Notes under the pieces: generated by a model | What the model was told of the DNA's origin: nothing | The model's database searches: none | The model's input: the letters and a program-made list of their open reading frames with translations, nothing else | Made by a program: the position numbers and the translations under genes | Shown: piece after piece, positions 17,096-26,566 of the stretch | Layout of the letters: each line of letters starts with the position of its first letter | Numbering within the stretch: position 1 is the first letter of the stretch | Source: Saccharothrix sp. S26 | GTDB lineage: Bacteria; Actinomycetota; Actinomycetes; Mycobacteriales; Pseudonocardiaceae | DNA length: 64,000 nt | NCBI RefSeq assembly: GCF_021390395.1 | Contig: NZ_JAJUWT010000005.1 | Span: 1 to 64,000, forward strand | Direction: 5' to 3'

Positions 17096-18241
17096 TCAGA
17101 CCGGTTCCGCGGGCGTGACGACCGGGCACGTGCCGGCCGCCTCCCAGCGCTCGCGCAGGTCGGTCGGGATGCTGAGGGTGGTCGACTGGCCGTCGGTCAG
17201 GGTGCGGACGCTGCCGCCGAGCAGGAGGGCACCCGCCTTGTCCAGGATGGTGTTCGCCAAGGCGCTGTTGTCCTCCGAACGCTCCAGGGCGCGCACCAGG
17301 CGGGTGCCGGTCCGCACGACGCCGGCCCACGCGCGGGAGCGCGGCACCTCCATCCAGTCGGCCACCTCCGGGTCGACCACCTGGCGGATCATGGCCGCGA
17401 TCACGCCGTCGAAGAGCTTGCCGGGGAACAGCTTCTCGTACGTGGTGAGCAGGTTGCGGGTCAACGTCACGCCTTCGGGTGACGGGCCGTAGGCCGCTCG
17501 CACCATGACGGCGTTCAGCTCGCGGGCGTCGTCGAGGGTTTCTGGCAGCGCCTGCACCGGGATGCCGAGCATGGCCCCGGTGACGCGCCAGACGTAGTAG
17601 TAGTCGGCGGCCTCCTGCTCGGTGACGGAGATGCCGATGCGCCGCATCCCCTCGATCACCTGCACGGAGAAGATGAGCAACGCGCCGACCATGTCCTGCT
17701 GGCAGACCGGGACGCCTTCGGCCTCGACGTCCCACCGGCCGGAGGCGGTGAGGAAGTGCCGGACGGCGGCGTGGATCAACCGGGTCTTCTGGATGGCAGG
17801 CACGAACGACCCGCCCGAGCCGAACGCGTCGCGCCCCATCATGTTCAGCACGAACTGCGAGGTCTCCGAGAGCCTGCGGTGCGGCTGGTTGAGGCCGTGG
17901 GTGAGGGTGAGGGCCCGCGAGGCGCGCGGCTGGGCGTAGCAGTTGACCATCGCGCCGAAGGTCAGCACGGAGGCGACGTGCACGCCGTCGTCCACGAAGA
18001 AGTCGTAGGCGCGCGCGACGCGGTCGGGGTCGGCCCAGTCCGGCGGGTTGTCCGTGGCGATCAGGAACTCGCGCACGACGGTGGGCAGGTCGTCCGGGAT
18101 GGGCTGGTCGTTGGCGCGGAAGTGCGTCAGCACGCGGTTGACCTCGCCGACCCGGCCCGTCGCGATCAGCTCCGCGACGACGGCGTCGGCGAGCGGGTCG
18201 CCCTGGTGCTTCAACGCGTCCACCGCGGCGGTGTCGATCAT
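17096..18241 (-). CDS. MpaB-type oxygenase (DUF2236 family)
   Basis: 381 residues, mostly helical, with the DUF2236 features HGLNQPHRRLSETSQFV and GMRRIGISVTEQEAADYYY. The family contains haem-b proteins related to latex-clearing protein and MpaB, proposed to use molecular oxygen on hydrophobic substrates. ATG 18241 has GAGGGG seven bases upstream (complement). There is no signal peptide. It lies downstream of the Cmx-like exporter on the same strand (169-bp gap) and is convergent with the P450 gene; any link to the P450 product is speculative. Confidence 0.75.
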   Translation of the reverse strand: MIDTAAVDALKHQGDPLADAVVAELIATGRVGEVNRVLTHFRANDQPIPDDLPTVVREFLIATDNPPDWADPDRVARAYDFFVDDGVHVASVLTFGAMVNCYAQPRASRALTLTHGLNQPHRRLSETSQFVLNMMGRDAFGSGGSFVPAIQKTRLIHAAVRHFLTASGRWDVEAEGVPVCQQDMVGALLIFSVQVIEGMRRIGISVTEQEAADYYYVWRVTGAMLGIPVQALPETLDDARELNAVMVRAAYGPSPEGVTLTRNLLTTYEKLFPGKLFDGVIAAMIRQVVDPEVADWMEVPRSRAWAGVVRTGTRLVRALERSEDNSALANTILDKAGALLLGGSVRTLTDGQSTTLSIPTDLRERWEAAGTCPVVTPAEPV

Positions 18242-18410
18242 GGTGTGTCCCCTCGCTGCCGGTGGCACCAGTCCACTCTCCGTCGCACACCGGCACTAGA
18301 GACACGATCAGGTGACACCTTCCGGCGGGACGTGCGCACGGTGGACTCTCCGCACTCGGCGGCCACCGTTCGGTGGCCGCCCGCGGACGTCGTGCGACCG
18401 GCGCCGACGG

Positions 18411-19559
18411 TCAAGCGCTCCGGCCGGGTCTGAACCTCAGCGCGACGAGCAGCGCGACCGCGACCAGCAGCGCGCTCGTCCACAACGGCCCGAGGTTCCC
18501 GGTGTGGAGCGTGGTGGCGGCGAGGAGCGGCCCGGCGGCCGCACCGACGTTGAGCGCCGCCGTGGCGTAGGAACCCGCCATCGTGGGTGCTCCGGCCGCC
18601 TCGTAGAGGACTCGCGTGATCAACGTGCCGCCCAACGCGAACGACAGCACGCCCTGCGTGAACGCCAGGACGAGCAGGGCGGCGGGCCGGTCCGCCAGCA
18701 CGGCCAGCGCGACCCAGCCGAGCAGCAGCGCCGGACCACCGGCCGCGAGCACCAGGCCGGGCCGCCGGTCGGCCAACCGCCCGGCGGCCGTGACACCGGC
18801 GAACGACCCGAGGCCGAACAGCACCAGCACGACCGGCACCCACAGCTCGTCCAGCCCGGCCGTGCCGGTCACGACCGGGGCGAGGAAGGTGAAGGTGGCG
18901 AAGGTCGCCGCGTTCACCAGCGCGCCGAGCACCAGGACCAGGACCAGTCGGGGACGCCGGAGCTGCCCGAGCTCCGACCGCAGGGCGGGCCGTCCGGCCG
19001 CGCGTCCCCCTCCACCGGCCGCCGGCAGTCCGGTGAGGACGCCGAGGGCGGCGGGCACGCAGAGGAGGGCGACGGCCCAGAACGTGGCCCGCCACCCGAG
19101 CAGCGCGCCGAGCGCCGCGCCGCCGGGCACCCCGGCGATCGTGGCCGCCGTCGTGCCCGACAGCAACACGGCCAGCGCGCGTCCCTTGAGGTCGGGGCGG
19201 ACCAGCGCGGCGGCGGTCGTCAGCGCCACGGCGAGGAAGCCCGCGTTCGCCAGCGCCGCGACCACCCTGGTCACCACCAGGACGGGGAAGTTCGACGTCA
19301 GCGCGCCGACGACGTGGGCGGCCAGGAACGCGACGACGAACCCGGGCAGGCTGAACCGGCCCGGCCGGTCACGGGCGAGCGCGGCCATCAGCGGCGCGCC
19401 GACGACCAGGCCGACCGCGAACGCCGACGTGAGCAGGCCGGCCGTCCCGACGCTCACGTCGAGGTCGGCGGCGAGGTCCGGCACGAGGCCGGCGAGCATG
19501 AACTCCGAGGTGCCCATGGCGAACACGGCCAGGGCGAGCAGGTACAGCGGGACGGGCAT
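18411..19559 (-). CDS. MFS drug exporter, Cmx/CmrA chloramphenicol-efflux-like
   Basis: 382 residues, twelve predicted membrane helices. The start MPVPLYLLALAVFAMGTSEF and LLTSAFAVGLVVGAPLMA closely follow the Cmx/CmrA subfamily of drug:proton antiporters, and the APLMAALARDRPGR loop is the MFS motif A region. ATG 19559 was chosen because family members begin exactly here and a GGAG lies eight bases upstream; 30 extra in-frame codons upstream lack membrane character. The substrate is not proven by sequence; phenicols are the family precedent. Confidence 0.85.
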   Translation of the reverse strand: MPVPLYLLALAVFAMGTSEFMLAGLVPDLAADLDVSVGTAGLLTSAFAVGLVVGAPLMAALARDRPGRFSLPGFVVAFLAAHVVGALTSNFPVLVVTRVVAALANAGFLAVALTTAAALVRPDLKGRALAVLLSGTTAATIAGVPGGAALGALLGWRATFWAVALLCVPAALGVLTGLPAAGGGGRAAGRPALRSELGQLRRPRLVLVLVLGALVNAATFATFTFLAPVVTGTAGLDELWVPVVLVLFGLGSFAGVTAAGRLADRRPGLVLAAGGPALLLGWVALAVLADRPAALLVLAFTQGVLSFALGGTLITRVLYEAAGAPTMAGSYATAALNVGAAAGPLLAATTLHTGNLGPLWTSALLVAVALLVALRFRPGRSA

Positions 19560-20043
19560 CGAGTGGGCTCCGAGGTGGGAGAAGCACGAGAAGGGACCTC
19601 TCGTCACCGCGGTCAGCGCCCGAGGCGCACCGGTCGCGGCCGCGCGCACGCGGCGTCACGGACCTGCGATCAGGGGTTCAGGGGGCTGACGGCGTGACCG
19701 AAAGCCCCCACCGTGTCCGCCTCGGGACTCGACATGGCGCCCACCCTAGCCGACCCCGTCGCCGGACCGGGTGTCGAACACCCGCCCGCGGCCTTCCCGG
19801 TGACGGGGAATTCGGCACCCCGCAGGTTCCGCCGCACCTCCGGCGAACCGGGCGGTCATCGACGCACCGGCCGCGTTCGCCCTAATCATCCCGCACGTCC
19901 GGGTCGGCTCGCCCGTGCCGCCGCGTGCCACCGGCCACCGCCGCCGGGCACCAGTCGACCGGGCGGCACCTGGCTGCTGTCACCGCCCTGATCAACAGGA
20001 GCGCGCAGGACCGGTGGGGCACGGGGCCGAGCGGGCGCGCCCG

Positions 20044-20397
20044 GTGAGCGGAGCCGAGTTGGCCGCGGCCCGTGCGGGCCGGCTCGACCACGACTACCTG
20101 CCCGGCCTGGGCGTCGCCTCGGTCCAGCCCTACCTCGACCGGTACGCCGAGCGGTCCGCCGCCGCACGGGCCGCGCTGACCTGGCGGGCGCTGCCCTACG
20201 GCGCGGACCCCGCCGAGCAGGTGCACTTCTTCCCGGCGACCGCGCCGCTGGTGGTGTTCGTGCACGGCGGCTGCTGGCAACTGCTGGACGAGTGGTCCTC
20301 GGCCTGCGGCGCGCCGGGGCTGGTCGCCGCCTTTGCGGCCGTGGGCCAGCCCCTCTCCCCGCACGCGCGGGTCGCTGCGGGCTTGACGTCCGATTGA
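20044..20397 (+). pseudogene. Truncated alpha/beta hydrolase (kynurenine-formamidase-like)
   Basis: From a GTG at 20044 the frame reads YLPGLGVASVQPYLDRY and then VVFVHGGCWQLLDEWSSA, the oxyanion-hole region (HGGxWQ) of formamidase-like hydrolases. It stops at about 117 residues. The nucleophile Ser, Asp and His parts of the fold are absent, so only the first third survives. Upstream, 19560-20043 shows no gene. Confidence 0.55.
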
Positions 20398-20863
20398 CCA
20401 GCTACAGGATCCGGTCGACGTACTCCGGCCGCACGCGCGTCGTCCCGCGCGCCATCGTGTTGGCCCGCAACACCAGCGCCAGGCGTGCCACCCGGTCCGA
20501 CAGCGCGCTGGTCCTTCGACGGGCCCAACGCCTGGTTCCAGCCGTGGACCCGCTGCCGGCCGCCAACCGCCCCTGGACCGGCATTCGCGCTCCCCCGTCG
20601 TCTCACGCCACCGGGCTGGGAGGTGACAGATCCTGACACCGGGTCCGGTGCCGGGCCGGGCGTGCGGGATCGGACCCGGTCATCGGGTGACGGTGGCTCG
20701 CCCGGTAACGCGTGCGGGAAGTCCTTTCCGGACCTCCCGGTGCGGGCCGCCAATCGATACGCACCGCACCCGTACCCAGGTCGGCCCTTCTCGTGGCGCA
20801 ACTTCTTCGCTACCGTCCGGGAGCGTTCCCAGAACCGTTGTCCCACGTCCCGTGGAGGATCAG
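20398..20863. other. Gene-poor stretch with possible degraded fragment
   Basis: No intact gene. On the minus strand a coding-like stretch ending near 20402 (ARLALVLRANTMARG) may be the C-terminus of a lost gene, but it has no start and no recognised family. The last 150 bases presumably hold the promoter of the CE2-like esterase; no clear -35/-10 pair was picked out. Confidence 0.3.
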
Positions 20864-22345
20864 GTGCACACCACGCGTCATCGTTCCCGGTCGGCGGTGG
20901 CCGGCGCGGTCGTCGCCGCGGTGGCCGCGGCCCTGACCGCCGCGACCGTCACCACCGCGCCCGCCCAGGCGGCCGTCGGCTGCCGGGTCACCTACCAGGT
21001 GGCCAACCAGTGGACCGGTGGTTTCGGCGCGAACGTGACCGTGACCAACCTCGGCGACCCCGTGCCGAGCTGGCGGTTGGCGTGGTCGTTCGCGGCGGGC
21101 CAGCAGGTCACCCAGATCTGGAACGGCACCGTTCGCCAGTCGGGTGCGCGGGTCGAGGTCGACAACGTGAGCTGGAACGGCAGCCTCGGCACCGGCGCGA
21201 GCGCCGGGTTCGGCTTCAACGGCTCGTGGACCGGCTCGAACCCGGTGCCCACCCAGTTCACGCTCAACGGCACCTTGTGCACCGGGACCACCAGCACGAC
21301 GACCACCACCACGACGACCACGACTTCCACGCCGCCGGTGCCCGGTGTCCTCGACCGGGCGCACACCGTGGGCCGGGTCCGGGCCGCCGAGGGCGTCGCG
21401 CGGTACACGTGGCCGGGCATCTACTTCGAGAGCCGCTTCCGCGGTACCGGCGTCGGGATCGTGCTCAACGACGCCGCCAACGACTACGACGTCCAGGTCG
21501 ACGGGACGACCGTCGCCTCCCTGGTCACGCCCGGCCGCGTCACCCGGTGGATCACCGGCCTGACCAACGCCGAGCACACCGTCCGGCTGGTGAAGCGGAC
21601 CGAGAGCGCTTGGGCCGCCGGTGAGTTCGGCGGGTTCCTGCCCGCCGCCGGCGGCGCGATCCTGGACAAGCCCGCCGCGCGCACCCGCCAGATCGAGTTC
21701 ATCGGCGACTCCCTGACCGCCGGCTACGGCAACCTGTCCACCACGCGCGACTGCTCGGCCAACGGCGGCGTCGACCGCAACACCAACACCGACCTCACGT
21801 TCGGCGCGCTCACCGCGCGCGGCCTGGGGGCCGACTACCAGGTCAACGCCCACTCCGGCCGGGGCATGGTGCGCAACTACAACGGCGGTGAACCGGACAC
21901 CACCTTCCGCACGTTCTACGAGCGCGGCCTTCAAAACGTGCCCGGAGACGTGTGGCGCAACCCCGCCACCTGGCGGCCGCAGCTGGTCGTGGTCGGCCTG
22001 GGCACCAACGACTTCTCCACCGCCATCAACCCCGGCGAGCCGTGGACCGCCGACAGCCTGGTCGCCGCGTACAAGACCGCGTACCAGGGGTCCATCGACA
22101 AGCTGCGCACCCAGTACGGTCCCGACACGGTGATCGTGGTCAGCGCCACGAACCTGTTCGCCCAGACCGCCCAGCAGGTGGTGACCGAGCGCAACGCCCG
22201 CGGCGACAACCGGGTCCGCTTCTGGAACTACGACAACCCCGGCCTCGACCGCCTCGGCTGCGACTGGCACTTCTCCCTCGCCGACCACCGCCTGATCTCG
22301 GGCCTGCTCAACGACTACATCGCCACCCTGCCGCTGGACTGGTGA
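20864..22345 (+). CDS. Secreted CBM2 - CE2-like SGNH esterase
   Basis: 493 residues. A Sec signal peptide (about 1-37) is followed by a CBM2 module (about 38-143, with conserved Trp residues and a terminal Cys pair), a Thr-rich linker (about 145-155), a jelly-roll CE2 N-terminal domain (about 160-275) and an SGNH hydrolase domain (about 280-493). The SGNH blocks are FIGDSLTAGYG (Ser), a Gly in SGRGM, LGTNDFS (Asn), and DWHFSLADH (Asp/His). CE2 enzymes deacetylate xylan and related polymers, and CBM2 holds the enzyme on cellulose or xylan. GTG 20864 has GGAGG at 20854-20858. A secreted plant-cell-wall esterase that fits the surrounding polysaccharide loci. Confidence 0.88.
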   Translation: MHTTRHRSRSAVAGAVVAAVAAALTAATVTTAPAQAAVGCRVTYQVANQWTGGFGANVTVTNLGDPVPSWRLAWSFAAGQQVTQIWNGTVRQSGARVEVDNVSWNGSLGTGASAGFGFNGSWTGSNPVPTQFTLNGTLCTGTTSTTTTTTTTTTSTPPVPGVLDRAHTVGRVRAAEGVARYTWPGIYFESRFRGTGVGIVLNDAANDYDVQVDGTTVASLVTPGRVTRWITGLTNAEHTVRLVKRTESAWAAGEFGGFLPAAGGAILDKPAARTRQIEFIGDSLTAGYGNLSTTRDCSANGGVDRNTNTDLTFGALTARGLGADYQVNAHSGRGMVRNYNGGEPDTTFRTFYERGLQNVPGDVWRNPATWRPQLVVVGLGTNDFSTAINPGEPWTADSLVAAYKTAYQGSIDKLRTQYGPDTVIVVSATNLFAQTAQQVVTERNARGDNRVRFWNYDNPGLDRLGCDWHFSLADHRLISGLLNDYIATLPLDW

Positions 22346-22346
22346 C

Positions 22347-22384
22347 ACCGCCCACGGGCGGTAGACGGTCAGCGTCGCCTGACC
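22347..22384. terminator. Two small hairpins between convergent genes
   Basis: ACCGCC/GGCGGT (22347-22362) and GGTCAG/CTGACC (22367-22384) follow the esterase stop. Each has a six-base-pair stem; together they are the likely, if weak, termination zone between the esterase and the convergent excalibur gene. Confidence 0.35.
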
Positions 22385-22444
22385 ACCGACGTCGCTGAGC
22401 GTCCAGTCGTACGTGCACGTCCGCGTGCCGCCACGGCTTCCTCC

Positions 22445-23335
22445 CTATTCGCAACCAACACCGTCGTGGTCGGCGTCCAAGCGGTACTCGTCCGGTCCGA
22501 TGACCTTGATCGGCCCGGTCACGTAGGCGGGACCGTCGCCCTTGCCCGGCTTGCAGTCGACGTCGCTCGCGATCGGCACGCACGGGTCGTAGCTGGGGTG
22601 GCAGCCCGGGTTCGGGGCGGGCGGCGGTGCCTCGGTCGTCGGGTTCGGCCGTGGTTCCGGCTGTGGCTGCGGTTGTGGCTGCGGTTGTGGCTGCGGTTGT
22701 GGCTGCGGTTGTGGCTGTGGCTTCGGTTCCGGCGAGGGCTCGGCGACACTGGTGGTCGGTGTGGTCGTGGTGGTGGTGGTGGTCGTCGTGGTGGTCGTCG
22801 TCGTTGTGGTGGTCCTGGTCGGCGCGACGGTTGTGGTCGTCGTGCGGGACGCGGTCGTGACCGGCCCAGCGGCCGAGTCCTTCGTGTACTGACCGGCGTC
22901 CACCACCGCGGCGATGACGACGATCAGGAACGCCACGACGCCGGCGGCGATCCACACAGGACGGTGCGACTTCTCCCCCGCCCGGTGTCGCGGCAGGAAG
23001 ACCACGACTTCCAGACCGCGTCGGCCGACCGTGATCACCGCCTCGCACCCCGGCGTGTCACCGGCGTCGATCACCCGGCCCATGAGGTCGGCGTAACGCC
23101 GTGACGCCAGGTACGTCAGCTCGCCGACGCGCCGACCGTCCAACCGGACCTCGATCGCGTACTGGCCGCGGTACTCGCCCGAGGTGATGGTGCACCACGC
23201 CAGGGCGACCACGACGCGCCACTGCCCGCCCGGCGCGACGGGGTACCTCGCCAGCCACGCCTGGTGCGCCTGTACACCGGTCACCTCGACCGGGACCGCG
23301 GCCTCCAGCATGGACAAGCCTGATGTCGGGTCCAT
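22445..23335 (-). CDS. Membrane-anchored protein with Pro-Gln repeats and C-terminal excalibur domain
   Basis: 296 residues. A cytoplasmic N-terminal domain (about 1-120, function unknown) precedes one membrane helix (VWIAAGVVAFLIVVIAAVV, about 127-145). The extracellular part is a long Thr run, a (PQ)n stretch encoded by a 12-bp tandem repeat, and a Cys-containing C-terminal domain ending DADHDGVGCE. That ending is the Dx[DN]xDGxxCE signature of the excalibur calcium-binding domain found on actinobacterial and bacillar surface proteins. Likely a cell-envelope protein that spans the wall through the linker. The role is unknown. Confidence 0.75.
   Translation of the reverse strand: MDPTSGLSMLEAAVPVEVTGVQAHQAWLARYPVAPGGQWRVVVALAWCTITSGEYRGQYAIEVRLDGRRVGELTYLASRRYADLMGRVIDAGDTPGCEAVITVGRRGLEVVVFLPRHRAGEKSHRPVWIAAGVVAFLIVVIAAVVDAGQYTKDSAAGPVTTASRTTTTTVAPTRTTTTTTTTTTTTTTTTTTPTTSVAEPSPEPKPQPQPQPQPQPQPQPQPQPQPEPRPNPTTEAPPPAPNPGCHPSYDPCVPIASDVDCKPGKGDGPAYVTGPIKVIGPDEYRLDADHDGVGCE
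22662..22727 (-). repeat. 12-bp tandem repeat (in-frame, encodes Pro-Gln)
   Basis: About five copies of a TGTGGCTGCGGT-type unit inside the excalibur gene, encoding PQPQ on the minus strand. Its regularity at DNA level makes it a likely site of copy-number change, which would alter linker length without a frameshift. Confidence 0.8.
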
Positions 23336-23429
23336 CGCGCACCCCCTTCGTCAGATGGATGCACTCACGTCATCGGCGCGGTTCGGGCGGCTGTTACCGC
23401 GACGGACGTCGGCGTGTGAGGCTGGGGTC

Positions 23430-24323
23430 ATGCGGATGCACGCCGATCAGTTGACCGTGTCCCCGGTGACCGTGCGTCGCCTCGTGGACGCCCAGTTCCC
23501 CGAGTGGCGGGGCCTGCCCGTGACGCGGGTCGCGTCGGAGGGGACGGTCAACGCCATCTTCCGGGTCGGCGAACGCCTCGCGGCCCGGTTCCCGCTGCGG
23601 CCCGGGGACGTCGAGCCGGTGCGCCGGTCGTTGGAGTCCGAAGCAGAGGCGGCCCGCGAACTCCTGGGCCGCACGCGGTTCCGGACGCCGGAGCCCGTTG
23701 CGATCGGGGAACCCGGTGAGGACTACCCGCTGCCGTGGTCGGTGCAGACGTGGCTGCCGGGGGTCGTGGCCACGGCCGAGGACCCGGGCGGTTCGGTCGC
23801 GTTCGCGCTCGACCTGGCCGAGTTCATCCGGGACGTGCGGGCGATGGACACGCGCGGGCGGGCGTTCGGCGGCTCGGGCCGCGGCGGTGACCTGCGGTCC
23901 CACGACGGGTGGATGGAGGTGTGCTTCGAGCGCAGCGGACGGCTCCTGGACGTGCCGGGGTTGCGCCGGCTGTGGCACGAGCTGCGCGACCTGCCGCGGC
24001 ACGACGACGACGTGATGACCCACGGCGACCTGATCCCCGGCAACGTGCTCGTGGCCGGGGGCAGGCTGAGCGGGGTCATCGACGTCGGCGGCCTGGGGCC
24101 CGCGGATCCCGCGCTGGACCTCGTGAGCGCGTGGCACCTGCTCGAACCGGGGCCGCGGCGGGTGTTCCGCGACGCCCTCGGGTGCGACGACCCGCAGTGG
24201 CAGCGCGGCCGGGCGTGGGCGTTCGAGCAGGCGATGGGGCTCGTCTGGTACTACGTCGAGAGCAACCCGACCATGAGCCGGTTGGGCCGGCGCACCCTGG
24301 CACGCGTCACGGCCGACACCTGA
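23430..24323 (+). CDS. Aminoglycoside phosphotransferase (APH/choline-kinase) family protein
   Basis: 297 residues. The catalytic loop is THGDLIPGNVLV (about 197-208), followed by the metal-binding segment GVIDVGGLGPADPALD (about 215-230, an IDxG form). The N-lobe strand VNAIFRVGERLAARFP carries the expected ATP-binding elements. The family phosphorylates aminoglycosides, other antibiotics or small metabolites; a resistance role is not implied without further evidence. ATG 23430 is used because the longer frame upstream lacks family similarity and overlaps the divergent excalibur gene. It is convergent with the APC permease gene, with a 4-base gap. Confidence 0.85.
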   Translation: MRMHADQLTVSPVTVRRLVDAQFPEWRGLPVTRVASEGTVNAIFRVGERLAARFPLRPGDVEPVRRSLESEAEAARELLGRTRFRTPEPVAIGEPGEDYPLPWSVQTWLPGVVATAEDPGGSVAFALDLAEFIRDVRAMDTRGRAFGGSGRGGDLRSHDGWMEVCFERSGRLLDVPGLRRLWHELRDLPRHDDDVMTHGDLIPGNVLVAGGRLSGVIDVGGLGPADPALDLVSAWHLLEPGPRRVFRDALGCDDPQWQRGRAWAFEQAMGLVWYYVESNPTMSRLGRRTLARVTADT

Positions 24324-24327
24324 GCCG

Positions 24328-26310
24328 TCACCCGCCGACGTGGATGCGGGGACGGCGGGCTTCGTCCCGTTCGTGGGTGCGGATGATCTCGCGGACGACC
24401 GGGGCGGTGTCGCCGCGGCCCAGCAGCAGGTAGCGGAACAGGTGGCCCACCGGGTTGCCCTCACTCCACGCGAAGTGGCAGTGCGGCAGGACGCCGGTGG
24501 TGTCGCGCAGGACGAGCAGGATCGCCGCGATGGCGTTGGGCGCGGCCGGGCTGCCGGCGCGCAGCACGCGGTGCCCGCCGACCTCGACACCGCGCACCTT
24601 GAGCACGTCGCTGAAGTCCGACGGGTCCACCACGTCGATCTCCAGGAACAGCACGTCGGCCTGGCCGGGCACCGGGTTCGCGCCGCGCTGCTCGGCTTCC
24701 TTGTCCGCGTACTCCGCGGCGTCACCCGCCTGGCGGCGGTTGGCGATGATGGTGAGCGCGCCGTCGTGGGCGATGGAGTCGGCGATGAACCGGCGCGCCT
24801 CGTCGTCGAACTCGATGTGGTCGGCACGCAGCTCGGTGGTGCGGGTGACGCGGGAGACCAGCGAGACGGCGATGATGCCGACGATGAAGAAGAACGAGAT
24901 GGTGATGCCGTCCGGCTTCTCGATCACGTTCTCGACCAGCGCGTACAGCATGATCAACGTGAGCGCGGTGAACGCGATCGCCGGGCCCTTGCGGCCACGC
25001 CGCGCGCACGACAGCGTCACGGCGGCCGACGCGGAGACCATCATCGCCAGGATGCCGGTGGCGTACGCGCCCGCCTGGGCGTTGACGTCGGCGCGGAAGA
25101 CGATCGTGATCAGGACGCACACGGCGGTGTAGACCAGCACGACCGGCCGCACGGCGCGGGCCCACTCCGGGGCCATGCCGTAGGAGGGCAGGTAGCGCGG
25201 CACGATGTTGATCAGGCCGGCCATCGCGGACGCCCCCGCGAACCACAGGATCAGGATGCTGCTGATGTCGTAGGCGGTGCCGAGCCACTCGCCGAGCAGG
25301 TCGTGCGCGAGGTAGGCCAGGGCGCGGCCGTTGGCCTGCCCGCCGGGCTGGAACTGCTCCACCGGCACCAGGACCGTGGTCACGAAGCTGGTCGCGATCA
25401 GGTAGACCGACATGATGACCGCGGCGGTGGTGAGCAGCTTGCGGGTGTTGCGGATGCGGCCGGCCAGCCGCTGTTCGGGCGTCCGGCCGTCGGAGGCCAC
25501 CAGCGGCATCATGCTCACGCCCGTCTCGAACCCGGACAGGCCCAGCACCAGCAGCGGGAACGCCAGGATCGCCGGGCCGACGACACCGGCCGGCCCGCCT
25601 CCGCCGGCGGTCAGGGCGTCCAGCCAGCGGTCCAGCGCGACCGGCTCCGACACCACCTCCACCACGCCCGCCACCACGACCACCGCGTTGAGCAGCAGGA
25701 ACACCGCGACGAGCGGGATGGCCACACCGACGGCCTCGCTGAACCCGAGCAGGAACACCCCGCCCAGGACCAGCAGCAGCACGACGGTGACCAGCACCTC
25801 CTGGCCGTGCAGGAACTCCGGCGTGCGCGGGTTCTCCAGCGCGTGCACCGACGCGTCGGCGGCGGACAGCGTGATCGTGATGATCCACGACGTGGCCACG
25901 AAGCCGAGCAGGACCAGCACGAACAGCTTGCCCCGCCAGAACGGCAGCAGGTCCTCCAGCATCGCCACCGAACCCTGGCCGTGCGGGCTCTCCTTGGCCA
26001 CGCGCCGGTACATCGGCAACATCCCGAACAGCGTCAGCGCCACGATCAGCAACGTCGCCAACGGCGAGAGCGCGCCGGCGGCCAACGCGGCGATACCGGG
26101 CAAGTAGGACAAGGTGGAGAAGTAGTCCACCCCGGTCAGGCACATGACCTTCCACCACGCCGTCGGCTCGGCGTGCTGGTCGGAGCCCGCGGGCCCGACC
26201 GGCTGCACGCGGTGCTCCAGCAGCCAGCGCCCCAGCCGGGAGGAGGGCGCGGACGGTCGGACCGGGCTGTCCACCCGTGCCGGTACCACGCCCGGTGGCG
26301 TGTCGGTCAT
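24328..26310 (-). CDS. APC-superfamily permease (amino acid or cation transporter)
   Basis: 660 residues. A hydrophilic N-terminus of about 55 residues is followed by some twelve membrane helices (about 60-490) and a cytoplasmic C-terminal domain of about 170 residues. [20 protein letters not shown] is the first unwound-helix region typical of APC transporters; [19 protein letters not shown] is another conserved segment. Proteins of this length are annotated as APC amino acid permeases; the soluble C-terminal domain suggests regulation. ATG 26310 has GAAGGAAA upstream. The substrate cannot be assigned. Confidence 0.8.
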   Translation of the reverse strand: MTDTPPGVVPARVDSPVRPSAPSSRLGRWLLEHRVQPVGPAGSDQHAEPTAWWKVMCLTGVDYFSTLSYLPGIAALAAGALSPLATLLIVALTLFGMLPMYRRVAKESPHGQGSVAMLEDLLPFWRGKLFVLVLLGFVATSWIITITLSAADASVHALENPRTPEFLHGQEVLVTVVLLLVLGGVFLLGFSEAVGVAIPLVAVFLLLNAVVVVAGVVEVVSEPVALDRWLDALTAGGGGPAGVVGPAILAFPLLVLGLSGFETGVSMMPLVASDGRTPEQRLAGRIRNTRKLLTTAAVIMSVYLIATSFVTTVLVPVEQFQPGGQANGRALAYLAHDLLGEWLGTAYDISSILILWFAGASAMAGLINIVPRYLPSYGMAPEWARAVRPVVLVYTAVCVLITIVFRADVNAQAGAYATGILAMMVSASAAVTLSCARRGRKGPAIAFTALTLIMLYALVENVIEKPDGITISFFFIVGIIAVSLVSRVTRTTELRADHIEFDDEARRFIADSIAHDGALTIIANRRQAGDAAEYADKEAEQRGANPVPGQADVLFLEIDVVDPSDFSDVLKVRGVEVGGHRVLRAGSPAAPNAIAAILLVLRDTTGVLPHCHFAWSEGNPVGHLFRYLLLGRGDTAPVVREIIRTHERDEARRPRIHVGG

Positions 26311-26443
26311 GCCGGCTGTTTCCTTCGCGGTGGGCGTCCCCTGGTCGGTCACACGGGGAGTCAACCCGGCCCGAGCCGGATCCGCCGCTCCTGGCGACGT
26401 AAAGATCGCGCTAAGACGCCTGCCGCGCTCGTCACACGGTGCG

Positions 26444-26474
26444 GTGGAACCCCGGCCGGGCGGCGGGGTTCCAC
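26444..26474. terminator. Hairpin upstream of a decayed gene
   Basis: GTGGAACCCC (26444-26453) pairs perfectly with 26465-26474 across an 11-base loop. It lies upstream of both flanking genes rather than after one, so it may be left from a lost gene or be a leader structure. Confidence 0.45.
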
Positions 26475-26566
26475 AGGCCGTGTGTCGCCGTGTCGAGCGG
26501 ACCTGCCCGCACGCATGCTCGCCCTACCGTCCACCGCAGACACGTGCGGTGTGACCGGAGGAGATC

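Noticed and set aside
17096-19559. MpaB-type oxygenase and Cmx-like exporter as tailoring and export parts of the peptide-P450 cluster
   Set aside because: They are convergent with the P450 gene, separately transcribed, and no sequence feature ties them to a peptide product.
21290-21330. ACG/ACC repeat block
   Set aside because: It encodes the Thr linker between CBM2 and the esterase domain.
22662-22830. Regular repeats resembling a short CRISPR or minisatellite
   Set aside because: They are in-frame codons for Pro-Gln and Thr runs of a surface protein, without spacers.
23430-24323. APH-like gene as an antibiotic-resistance determinant
   Set aside because: The family is broad and no antibiotic pathway lies adjacent, so only a family-level call is justified.
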